Positions 57,320 to 64,000 of a DNA stretch of 64,000 nucleotides are shown here, in pieces. Origin of the DNA: Streptomyces lasiicapitis (GTDB lineage: Bacteria > Actinomycetota > Actinomycetes > Streptomycetales > Streptomycetaceae); contig NZ_BMNG01000011.1 in NCBI RefSeq assembly GCF_014646335.1, positions 248,001 through 312,000 on the forward strand, read 5' to 3'. Positions within the stretch are counted from its first letter, which is position 1, and the number at the start of each line of letters is the position of its first letter. The position numbers and the translations under genes are program-made. The notes below the pieces were generated by a model. It saw nothing but the letters and a program-made list of their open reading frames with translations. It made no database searches and was not told where the DNA came from.

Positions 57320-58776
57320 AGGACGCGTCGGCCACGCCCGATCTGCCTGCCAAGCCCGAACAGGCGCCCACCGCCCCCGAAGGCCCCCGCGACCTGGTCG
57401 GCATCGGCATCGGCCCGTTCAACCTGTCCCTGGCCGCTCTCGCCCAGCCCCTCGACGGCATCGACGCGGCCTTCTACGAGCAGCGGCCGTCCTTCCACTG
57501 GCACCCCGGGCTCCTCATCGACGGCGCCACCCTCCAAGTGCCGTTCCTCGCCGACCTGGTGACGCTCGCCGATCCCGCGAACCCCTGGTCGTTCCTCAGC
57601 TATCTGCGCTCCCGCGAGCGCCTCTTCCCCTTCTACTTCGCCGAGCGCTTCCACATCCAGCGCGCCGAGTACGACGCCTACTGCCGCTGGGTCAGCGAGC
57701 ATCTGCCCGCCCTGCACTTCGGCCACCAGATCGACGCCGTCCGCTGGAACCCCGAACGCGCCCTGTTCGAGGTCGACTTCACCCAGCTCGACGCCGACGG
57801 CGAGGCCGAGGCGCTCGGCCGCACCCACGCCCGGAACATCGCCGTCGGCGTCGGCACCGCCCCGTACGTCCCCGAGCCGCTCAGGCCGCTGGCGGACGTC
57901 CCCACCGTGCCCGTCGTGCACTCCGCCGACTACCTCCTGCACCGCGACCGCTTCCTCACCGCCGACCACATCACCGTCATCGGCTCGGGGCAGTCCGGTG
58001 CGGAGATCTTCCTGGACCTGCTCAAGCACCGCCCCGCGGGCCACGAGAAGATCCACTGGCTGGCGCGCAGCGAGGCCTTCGCGCCCATGGAGTACTCCAA
58101 GCTGGGCCTGGAGCACTTCACCCCGGACTACACGCGCTACTTCCACGCGCTGCCCGAGCCCGTGCGCGACCGTCTCGTCCCCGGCCAGTGGCAGCTCCAC
58201 AAGGGCATCGACGCCGACACCATCGCCGCCATCCACGACGAGCTGTACCAGCGCACCCTGCACGGCGGCTGGCCCGACGCCGTCCTCACCCCCGGCGTCG
58301 CCGTCCGCACCGCGGGTCGTGTCGGCGCCACCCGTGTCGAACTCCACCTGGAGCACGTCCAGCAGGGCACCCGCTCCCGCCTCACCACCGACGCCGTGAT
58401 CCTGGCCACCGGCTACCGCGAGCGCCCCCTGGACCAGATCCTCGCCGGCCTCGACCCGTACATGCGCCGGGACTCCTCCGAGCGCCCCCGCATCGACGAG
58501 CAGTACCGCCTCGTCCTCGACCCCTCCGTCACCGGCACGGGCAGCAACGTCTACGTACAGAACGCCGAACGTCACACGCACGGCGTCGGCGCGCCCGACC
58601 TCGGCCTCGCCGCCTGGCGCAGCGCCACCATCCTCAACAGCCTCACCGGCAAGAATCCCTACCCGCTGCCGGACCGCACCGCCTTCACCAGCTTCGGCCT
58701 CACCGACCCCCAGGCCCGCACCCCCGTTCCCCCGCAGGGTGAGCGGCGCACCAACCTCGTACGCCTCAAGAACTGA
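57316..58776 (+). CDS. Flavin N-hydroxylase, DesB-like (lysine/ornithine or diamine)
   Basis: A 486-residue class B flavin monooxygenase of the IucD/PvdA/DesB family. The FAD motif is GIGIGPFNLSLAAL, the substrate region FYEQRPSFHWHPGLLIDGATLQVPFLADLVTLADP and FLSYLRSRERLFPFYFAERFHIQRAEYDAYCRW, the NADPH motif VIGSGQSGAEIFLDLLKH and the C-terminal motif ATGYRERPLDQIL and NAERHTHGVGAPDLGLAAWRSATILNSL. It hydroxylates a terminal amino group using NADPH and O2. With the decarboxylase upstream the product would be an N-hydroxydiamine, the monomer precursor of hydroxamate siderophores. No acyltransferase or NIS synthetase follows. Confidence 0.9.
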   Translation: MKDASATPDLPAKPEQAPTAPEGPRDLVGIGIGPFNLSLAALAQPLDGIDAAFYEQRPSFHWHPGLLIDGATLQVPFLADLVTLADPANPWSFLSYLRSRERLFPFYFAERFHIQRAEYDAYCRWVSEHLPALHFGHQIDAVRWNPERALFEVDFTQLDADGEAEALGRTHARNIAVGVGTAPYVPEPLRPLADVPTVPVVHSADYLLHRDRFLTADHITVIGSGQSGAEIFLDLLKHRPAGHEKIHWLARSEAFAPMEYSKLGLEHFTPDYTRYFHALPEPVRDRLVPGQWQLHKGIDADTIAAIHDELYQRTLHGGWPDAVLTPGVAVRTAGRVGATRVELHLEHVQQGTRSRLTTDAVILATGYRERPLDQILAGLDPYMRRDSSERPRIDEQYRLVLDPSVTGTGSNVYVQNAERHTHGVGAPDLGLAAWRSATILNSLTGKNPYPLPDRTAFTSFGLTDPQARTPVPPQGERRTNLVRLKN

Positions 58777-58806
58777 GTCGCGTCAAGAGCTGAGTCGCGT
58801 CAAGAG
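58773..58806. repeat. 17-bp tandem duplication at the end of the N-hydroxylase gene
   Basis: Two exact head-to-tail copies of CTGAGTCGCGTCAAGAG. The first contains the TGA stop of the N-hydroxylase gene (58774-58776); the second contains the reverse complement of the stop of the convergent gene (58800-58802). Confidence 0.85.
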
Positions 58807-59222
58807 CTGACGCCGCGCCGCCGCCCGCCCCCGGCCCGTCCCAGCTCGGCGAGCGTGCCCACCGGGGCGACCACGCGGCGCGTCCGGGGGCACGACCACA
58901 CCGCCACGCCCTCGGCCACCTCCGCGTCCAGCGGATGCGAGGCCGGGTGGTGAGGGCACTCGGGCCAGGTCGCGGGCAGCAACTGCGAGGCCAGCGCCTC
59001 CACCGCCCAGTCCTTGACCTGTTCCGCGAGGCTCGCCAACTGCTCGGCCGCGTCCTGCCCTTCGGGCACCGAGACGCCCACGCCCGAACCGTCGGCCTCG
59101 TACAGCACCACCAGCGGAGCGTCGTCGAAGTCGAGTTCCTCACGGACGATGGGCTGCACGGCGCACGTGGCCCGCAGATCGCGCTGCACGACCGCCAGCG
59201 CCGCGGCGAGTTCCTCGTTCAT
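58800..59222 (-). CDS. Conserved hypothetical protein (140 aa)
   Basis: A 140-residue soluble protein. Helical N-terminus (NEELAAALAVVQRDLRATC), a beta-rich centre (LDFDDAPLVVLYEADGSGVGVSVPEGQDAAEQLASLAEQVKDWAVEAL) and a cysteine/histidine-containing part (TWPECPHHPASHPLDAEVAEGVAVWSCPRT) that could bind zinc through CPHH and the later Cys. I do not recognise a named family. It converges on the N-hydroxylase gene with a 23-base gap holding a short tandem duplication. Confidence 0.75.
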   Translation of the reverse strand: MNEELAAALAVVQRDLRATCAVQPIVREELDFDDAPLVVLYEADGSGVGVSVPEGQDAAEQLASLAEQVKDWAVEALASQLLPATWPECPHHPASHPLDAEVAEGVAVWSCPRTRRVVAPVGTLAELGRAGGGRRRGVSS

Positions 59223-59253
59223 GCTGCAGAGGCTATCCGCGGCGGGGCAAGGC

Positions 59254-61053
59254 TCACCCGAGCCGTACCTCCAGTTCCTCCCCCGGTGCTCCCTCCACCT
59301 CGAGGACCCACACCTCGTTGGCGCCCTCCCGCAGCACCGGCCCGGGTACGTACAGCCCCTTCTGCGGGCCGACGGCCCAGTAGCGGCCCAGGCAGAAGCC
59401 GTTCAGCCACACGAATCCCCGGCGCCAGCCGGGCAGTTCGAGGGTGGCGTCGCCCGCGCCGCGGACGTCGAGGGTGCCCCGGTAGAGGCCGGGCCGTCCT
59501 CGGCAGGTGCCGCCCGCGGTGAGTGCTCGTACGGCTGCGGCGTCGTCGAAGGCTCCGAGGGGCAGGCCGACGGCCCGCACCCCGTGCGCGTACTGCCGCT
59601 CGTGCAGCACCCCGCCCGTGATGCCCTTGGACTCCCCCACGCGGGGGCCGTAGTTGACCCGGCCCAGGGATTCCGTCCAGAGCGTCACGCGCGCGGGACC
59701 CGCGACGGGCTCCGGGAGGGTCGGGGCGTCCTCGGTGAGGAGTCCGGCCCGCACGCCGTCGACGTACACGACGGCCTGGTCCCGCAGACCGCGCACGCTG
59801 AGGGGGTACGGCTCACGGGGTCCGGGGAGGTCGAGGGTGTAGCGCACCAGGCCGCGGTCGACGTCGAGGTCCTCGAAGGTGGGCGGGACGGCGTGCTCCG
59901 TCTCGGGGGTGCCGAGGGCGTCCGCGACGGCGTCGAGGGGCACCCAGTCGGTGAGGCGGGCCGAGGCGGGGGCGGCGAGAGCGGCGGGGGGTGAGGGCGG
60001 GGCGGGCAGGGGGGTGTCGGAGTGGGCGGCGAGCAGGGCGCGGAAGAGCCAGAATTTCTCGGTGGGGCGGCCGTGTTCGTCGATGGGCGCGTCGTAGTCG
60101 TAGGAGGTGACGTCGGGCTGCAGTCGGCCGTCGTGGAGCGCGCCGCCGGCCCGGTTGGCGCCCGCCCAGCCGGCGAAGTTCGTGCCGCCGTGCGCCATGT
60201 AGATGTTGACGGAGGCGCCGCAGTCGAGGATCTCGCGGAGGGCGTCCGCGGCGTCCTGGGGGTCGCGTACGACGGGTTCCGCGCCCCAGTGGTCGAACCA
60301 GCCGCACCAGAACTCCATGCACATCAGCGGGCCCTTGGGGCGGTGGCGGCGCAGCGCGGCGAAGCCGTCGCGGGCCTGGGAGCCGAAGTTCACGGTGGCG
60401 AGGACGCCGGGGACGCTGCCGCCGGTCAGCATGTGGTCCTCGGGGCCGTCGGAGGTGCACAGTTCCGCGGTGACGCCGTGGGCGCGCAGGAGGTCGGCGA
60501 GGTGGCGCAGGTAGACCTGGTCGGAGCCGTAGCTGCCGTACTCGTTCTCGACCTGCACCATGATCACAGGGCCGCCGCGGTCGTGCTGGCGGGAGACGAC
60601 CTGGGGCAGCAGGCGGGCGAACCAGCGCTCGACGTGCGCCAGGTACGTCGCGTCGCGGGTGCGGGCGCGGGTGCCGAGTTCGGCCGTCAGCCAGTACGGG
60701 AGGCCGCCGTTGTCCCACTCGGCGCAGATGTAGGGGCCGGGGCGGACGATCGCCCACAGGCCCGCTTCGTGCGCGGCGTCCAGGAAGCGGCCGAGGGCCG
60801 TGATGTCGTGCAGTTCCCCGGGGCGGGGTTCGTGCAGGTTCCATGGGACGTACGTCTCCACGCAGTTGAGGCCCATCGCGCGCAGCATCGCGAGGCGGTG
60901 GCCCCACTGTTGCTCGTGCACCCGGAAGTAGTGCAGGGCTCCGGAGAGCAGCCGTACGGGCCGCCCGTCCAGTTCGAAGTCGTCCGCGCCCACCCTGAAG
61001 CTGTCGCCGCGCGCGCCGAGGCCGTCGTCGCCCACGTTGTAGCCGCCGTCCAT
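59254..61053 (-). CDS. Beta-galactosidase, glycoside hydrolase family 35
   Basis: A 599-residue GH35 enzyme. The TIM-barrel has SGALHYFRVHEQQWGHRLAMLRAMGLNCVETYVPWNLHEP, then GPVIMVQVENEYGSYG with the predicted acid/base E171 and CMEFWCGWFDHWG with the predicted nucleophile E247, as in human GLB1-type enzymes. C-terminal jelly-roll domains have the typical WLNGFCLGRYWAVGPQKGLYVPG. No signal peptide is seen, so it is probably cytoplasmic and acts on imported beta-galactosides. The ATG at 61053 has GGGAGGG at 5 bases. It is divergent from the AraC-family regulator. Confidence 0.92.
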   Translation of the reverse strand: MDGGYNVGDDGLGARGDSFRVGADDFELDGRPVRLLSGALHYFRVHEQQWGHRLAMLRAMGLNCVETYVPWNLHEPRPGELHDITALGRFLDAAHEAGLWAIVRPGPYICAEWDNGGLPYWLTAELGTRARTRDATYLAHVERWFARLLPQVVSRQHDRGGPVIMVQVENEYGSYGSDQVYLRHLADLLRAHGVTAELCTSDGPEDHMLTGGSVPGVLATVNFGSQARDGFAALRRHRPKGPLMCMEFWCGWFDHWGAEPVVRDPQDAADALREILDCGASVNIYMAHGGTNFAGWAGANRAGGALHDGRLQPDVTSYDYDAPIDEHGRPTEKFWLFRALLAAHSDTPLPAPPSPPAALAAPASARLTDWVPLDAVADALGTPETEHAVPPTFEDLDVDRGLVRYTLDLPGPREPYPLSVRGLRDQAVVYVDGVRAGLLTEDAPTLPEPVAGPARVTLWTESLGRVNYGPRVGESKGITGGVLHERQYAHGVRAVGLPLGAFDDAAAVRALTAGGTCRGRPGLYRGTLDVRGAGDATLELPGWRRGFVWLNGFCLGRYWAVGPQKGLYVPGPVLREGANEVWVLEVEGAPGEELEVRLG

Positions 61054-61226
61054 CGTGTCCCTCCCGATCACTGCTGCGGCCACGATTGCCTCTGGCGGGC
61101 GGCAGGGTCCATGGACAAAGATCGAGCCGGGTTGGACGCAGCGAAGTACCGGCGGGCGTGGCACGCGAGAGCGGCGGCGCGGCTTACGGGTCCGGCGGGC
61201 GCGGCTTACGAGAGGGGCGGCAGCGG

Positions 61227-62147
61227 ATGTACCACACGTGGATGCGGTATTTCACGCCGAGCCCGGTCCACCAGCGGCTCGGTCTGGTCTGTCTCGGGGT
61301 CGGTCTGCAGCACGGCACGCTGCCCGCCGTGGGGCCGCGCACCCTGGACCATCACGTCGCGATCGTCATCAGCTCGGGCTGCGGGTGGTTCCGGGCCCCG
61401 GACGGGCGGCGCAGAACCGTGTCCGCGCCCGCGCTCGTCTGGCTGTCGCCGGGGGTGGCGCACCATTACGGCGCGAATCCGGAGACCGGGTGGGACGAGT
61501 GCTTCGTCGACTTCACGGGGCCCGCCACGGCGACGTACACCGAACTCGGCTACATCGAGCCCGACCGGCCCGTGGTGCCGCTGGCCGACGCGGACGCCGC
61601 GCGTGCCGTCGTCGGCCGCATCGCGCGCGCGGCCCGGCGGGACAATCCGCTCCTTGAGGTCGAGACCAGCGCGGCCGTGCACGAGCTGCTCGTCGCGCTG
61701 CGCCGGGCCCGCGCCGACATCGCCCCGGACGGCGACCCCGTCCTGCAGTCCCTGGCACGCGACGCGTTCAAGCCCCTTTCGGTGACCGAGCACGCCGCCC
61801 GGCACGGCATGACGCCCGCCGAGCTGCGCACCGCCGTGCGCCGGGGCGCCGGGTGCAGCCCCAAGGACTACCTGCTCGGCATCCGCCTCGGCCGCGCCAA
61901 GGAGCTGCTCGCCGCCACCGAGCTGCCCGTCGCTGCGGTGGCGCGGCGCGTCGGCTACGACGACCCCGCGTACTTCTCCCGCCTGTTCACGCGCCGCGTC
62001 GGCATGGCTCCGGTGCGCTTCCGTGAGCAGCAGGGGCGGACCGTGCCCGGCGGCTGGTCCCAGCAGGTGCCCGACCCCGAGCATCCGCCCACCCTCACGT
62101 CCCCGGGCGGCCCGGCCGCGTCGGGCTCCGCGGGCGGGGCCACGTAG
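61227..62147 (+). CDS. AraC-family transcriptional regulator
   Basis: A 306-residue regulator. The N-terminal cupin-like sensing domain (VAIVISSGCGWFRAPDGRRRTVSAPALVWLSPGVAHHYGANPETGWDECFVDFTGPA) is followed by a C-terminal double HTH of the AraC family (LSVTEHAARHGMTPAELRTAVRRGAGCSPKDYLLGIRLGRAKELLAATELPVAAVARRVGYDDPAYFSRLFTRRVGMAPVRFRE), with the RVGYDDPAYFSRLF hallmark. It probably controls the divergently transcribed GH35 gene from the 173-base shared region, in response to a galactoside. GAGAGGGG precedes the ATG at 61227. Confidence 0.9.
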   Translation: MYHTWMRYFTPSPVHQRLGLVCLGVGLQHGTLPAVGPRTLDHHVAIVISSGCGWFRAPDGRRRTVSAPALVWLSPGVAHHYGANPETGWDECFVDFTGPATATYTELGYIEPDRPVVPLADADAARAVVGRIARAARRDNPLLEVETSAAVHELLVALRRARADIAPDGDPVLQSLARDAFKPLSVTEHAARHGMTPAELRTAVRRGAGCSPKDYLLGIRLGRAKELLAATELPVAAVARRVGYDDPAYFSRLFTRRVGMAPVRFREQQGRTVPGGWSQQVPDPEHPPTLTSPGGPAASGSAGGAT

Positions 62148-62158
62148 GCTCGACTGCC

Positions 62159-62497
62159 ATGACCACACGCCACACCAGTGACGACAGCGGGGCCGCCGGG
62201 GACGGCGTCGACCCCGCCGTGCGCGCCGAGCTGTCCCGGCTGCGGGACAGCATCGACAACATCGACGCCGCCGTCGTCCACATGCTCGCCGAGCGCTTCA
62301 AGTGCACCCAGCAGGTCGGCCACCTCAAGGCCAACCACCACCTGCCGCCCGCCGACCCGGCCCGCGAGTCCCGCCAGATCGCCCGCCTCCGCGAGCTCGC
62401 GGAGAACGCCAAGCTGGACCCGGCCTTCGCCGAGAAGTTCCTCAACTTCATCATCGCCGAGGTGATCCGCCACCACGAGAGCATCGCGGCGCGCTGA
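62159..62497 (+). CDS. Chorismate mutase (AroQ type)
   Basis: A 112-residue all-helical chorismate mutase. The AroQ core is AVRAELSRLRDSIDNIDAAVVHMLAERFKCTQQVGHLKANHHLPPADPARESRQIARLRELAENAKLDPAFAEKFLNFIIAEVIRHHE, with the active-site Arg and Lys at the expected places (RLRDSID, GHLKA, RE). It converts chorismate to prephenate for Phe and Tyr synthesis. It starts 12 bases after the AraC stop. A family B repeat hairpin follows. Confidence 0.9.
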   Translation: MTTRHTSDDSGAAGDGVDPAVRAELSRLRDSIDNIDAAVVHMLAERFKCTQQVGHLKANHHLPPADPARESRQIARLRELAENAKLDPAFAEKFLNFIIAEVIRHHESIAAR

Positions 62498-62528
62498 GCG
62501 CTGGGCTGTGCGGTGACGACCCCTGCGG

Positions 62529-62577
62529 GCCGGTGGGGGCTGGTCGCGCAGTTCCCCGCGCCCCTTACGGGGCGCGG
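62529..62577 (+). terminator. Family B repeat copy 2 with a terminator hairpin
   Basis: The first 43 bases equal 47540-47582. In this copy the end forms a perfect 9-bp hairpin, CCGCGCCCC, loop TTAC, GGGGCGCGG (62556-62577). It lies about 60 bases after the chorismate mutase stop and probably ends that transcript. The remaining part of the gap (62578-62688) shows no gene. Confidence 0.7.
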
Positions 62578-62688
62578 CACCGCACCCGACTCCCCCCTGC
62601 GGGCAGCGGAGGTGACGCCCCTACCCCTGTGCCCGCCGACGGCGGTACCCCCTCCCAGGCGCCCCGCCAGATCAGGCACCATGGCCAG

Positions 62689-64000
62689 ATGTCCGTACTC
62701 ACGCGCGACGAAGCGCAGACCCGAGCCCAGCTCCTCGACGTCCGGCGGTACGAGATCGCCCTTGATCTCACCACCGGTGAGGAGACCTTCGACTCCCGCA
62801 CGGTGATCACGTTCACGGCCGCCGCGGACGGCGACACCTTCGTCGAGCTGAAGCCCGCCCATCTGCGCTCGGTCACGCTGGACGGCACCCCGCTCGACCC
62901 GGCGGGCCTTGAGGACAACCGGCTCGCGCTGCTCGGTCTGACGGCGGGCGAGCACGAGCTGCGCGTGGACGCGGCGATGCGCTACTCCCGTACCGGCGAG
63001 GGCATGCACCGCTTCACCGACCCCACGGACGGCGAGGCGTACGTCTACACGCAGTTGTTCATGGACGACGTGCAGCGCGTGTTCGCGGCCTTCGACCAGC
63101 CCGACCTGAAGTCGGAGTTCGCACTGACGGTCACCGCGCCCAAGGGCTGGACGGTCCTGGCGAACGGCGTCACCGAGCACCTGGGCGAGGGCCGCTGGCG
63201 GGCGGCGCCCACGCCCCCGCTGTCCACGTACCTCGTGGCGGTCGCGGCGGGGCCCTGGCACTCGGTGCGTACCGAGCACCGCGGGCTGCCCTTCGGCATC
63301 CACTGCCGTCGTTCGCTTGCTCCGTATCTGGACGCGGACGCCGAGGAGCTCCTGGACATCACGCGGGCCTGCTTCGACCGCTACCACGAGAAGTTCACCG
63401 AGCCCTACCCCTTCGACTCCTACGACCAGGCGTTCGTCCCGGAGTTCAACGCGGGCGCGATGGAGAACCCGGGTCTGGTGACCTTCCGCGACGAGTACGT
63501 GTTCCGGTCCGCGGTCACCGACACCCAGCGGCAGACGCGCGCGATGGTCGTGGCGCACGAGATGGCGCACATGTGGTTCGGCGACCTGGTGACGCTGCGG
63601 TGGTGGGACGACATCTGGCTGAACGAGTCGTTCGCGGAGTACATGGGCTACCAGACCCTCACCGAGGCGACGCGCTTCACGGACACGTGGGTCGACTTCG
63701 GTGTGGCCCGCAAGTCGTGGGGTTACGACGCGGACCAGCGCCCGTCCACGCACCCCGTGGCCCCTGACCCGGACGCCGTCCCCGACACCGCGTCCGCGAT
63801 GCTCAACTTCGACGGCATCTCGTACGCCAAGGGCGCGAGCGCGCTGCGCCAGCTCGTGGCCTGGCTCGGCGAGAAGGACTTCCTCGCGGGCATCAACGCG
63901 CACTTCGCGCGGCACAAGTTCGCCAACGCCACCCTCGCCGACTTCATCGACAACCTGGCCTCCGCCACGGACCGCGACGTGCACGGCTGGGCGCAGGCGT
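62689..64000 (+). CDS. pepN: Aminopeptidase N (partial, cut by window end)
   Basis: The first 437 codons of an M1 zinc aminopeptidase; the rest lies beyond the window. The N-terminal beta-saddle is MSVLTRDEAQTRAQLLDVRRYEIALDLTTGEETF; the substrate-binding exopeptidase motif is GAMEN in VPEFNAGAMENPGLVTF, and the zinc site is HEMAH followed 18 residues on by Glu in WLNESFAEY. These residues and length fit actinobacterial PepN, which removes N-terminal residues from peptides. No good ribosome site precedes the ATG at 62689. Confidence 0.92.
   Translation, partial: MSVLTRDEAQTRAQLLDVRRYEIALDLTTGEETFDSRTVITFTAAADGDTFVELKPAHLRSVTLDGTPLDPAGLEDNRLALLGLTAGEHELRVDAAMRYSRTGEGMHRFTDPTDGEAYVYTQLFMDDVQRVFAAFDQPDLKSEFALTVTAPKGWTVLANGVTEHLGEGRWRAAPTPPLSTYLVAVAAGPWHSVRTEHRGLPFGIHCRRSLAPYLDADAEELLDITRACFDRYHEKFTEPYPFDSYDQAFVPEFNAGAMENPGLVTFRDEYVFRSAVTDTQRQTRAMVVAHEMAHMWFGDLVTLRWWDDIWLNESFAEYMGYQTLTEATRFTDTWVDFGVARKSWGYDADQRPSTHPVAPDPDAVPDTASAMLNFDGISYAKGASALRQLVAWLGEKDFLAGINAHFARHKFANATLADFIDNLASATDRDVHGWAQA

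Overview
The window is high-GC (about 70-73 %) actinobacterial chromosome, almost certainly Streptomyces. Indications are the strong third-position G/C bias, frequent GTG starts, 4-bp ATGA/GTGA gene overlaps, GGAGG-type ribosome sites, twin-arginine secreted enzymes, a Gly-rich S1 protein and Streptomyces-typical families (SPW_0924, DUF6343, PAC2, DUF3068). From memory, the order rpsA - coaE - polA - livKHMGF - ANTAR regulator - pyk matches the conserved core arm of S. coelicolor around SCO1996-SCO2014. Everything below was read from the sequence; no database was consulted.

Layout. 1-4.2 kb: the end of an endonuclease/exonuclease/phosphatase protein, a secreted PI-PLC-like enzyme, a DUF3574 protein, and a convergent pair (a HEPN-motif membrane protein and a small protein with a conflict-system-like tail). 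4.2-9.0 kb: a SWIM zinc-finger / SNF2 helicase operon with unusual repeat linkers. 9.3-13.7 kb: secreted metallophosphoesterase, MFS transporter, membrane-anchored beta-propeller, RidA and GNAT. 13.7-19.6 kb: GH6 cellulase, an intergenic repeat cluster, a proline iminopeptidase-like hydrolase, a coupled M20 peptidase/YfcC transporter operon and an S4 RNA-binding protein. 19.7-25.5 kb: acyltransferase, small proteins, coaE, PAC2 protein, pectate-lyase-like enzyme and a secreted lectin-like protein. 25.7-31.5 kb: rpsA with a clear promoter and terminator, a methyltransferase and hrpB. 31.6-40.7 kb: DUF3068 with a 44-residue upstream gene, lytic transglycosylase, polA, an FdhF/YdeP oxidoreductase and a thioesterase.

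41-48.3 kb: a decayed lipoprotein gene, then the complete livKHMGF branched-chain amino-acid ABC operon, closed by a strong hairpin and facing an ANTAR antiterminator-type response regulator. 48.3-51.4 kb is the most accessory-looking part: a 75-nt tRNA with a leucine CAA anticodon but a short variable arm, a gene fusing a helix-turn-helix to two LAGLIDADG motifs, and an alkyl-sulfatase with atypical codon use. 51.4-64 kb: pyk, a SIMPL protein, a Tat-exported 5'-nucleotidase, a two-gene operon resembling desA/desB of desferrioxamine synthesis without desC/desD, GH35 beta-galactosidase with a divergent AraC regulator, chorismate mutase, and the first two-thirds of pepN, cut by the window end.

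Two dispersed intergenic repeat families run through the window. Family A carries a C-rich hairpin whose stem differs in sequence between copies but always pairs. Family B has two identical 43-nt copies. Both sit at 3' ends of genes and probably work as terminators. Candidates for something undescribed are the HTH-LAGLIDADG gene beside the odd tRNA, the HEPN-motif pair, and the orphan decarboxylase/N-hydroxylase operon.
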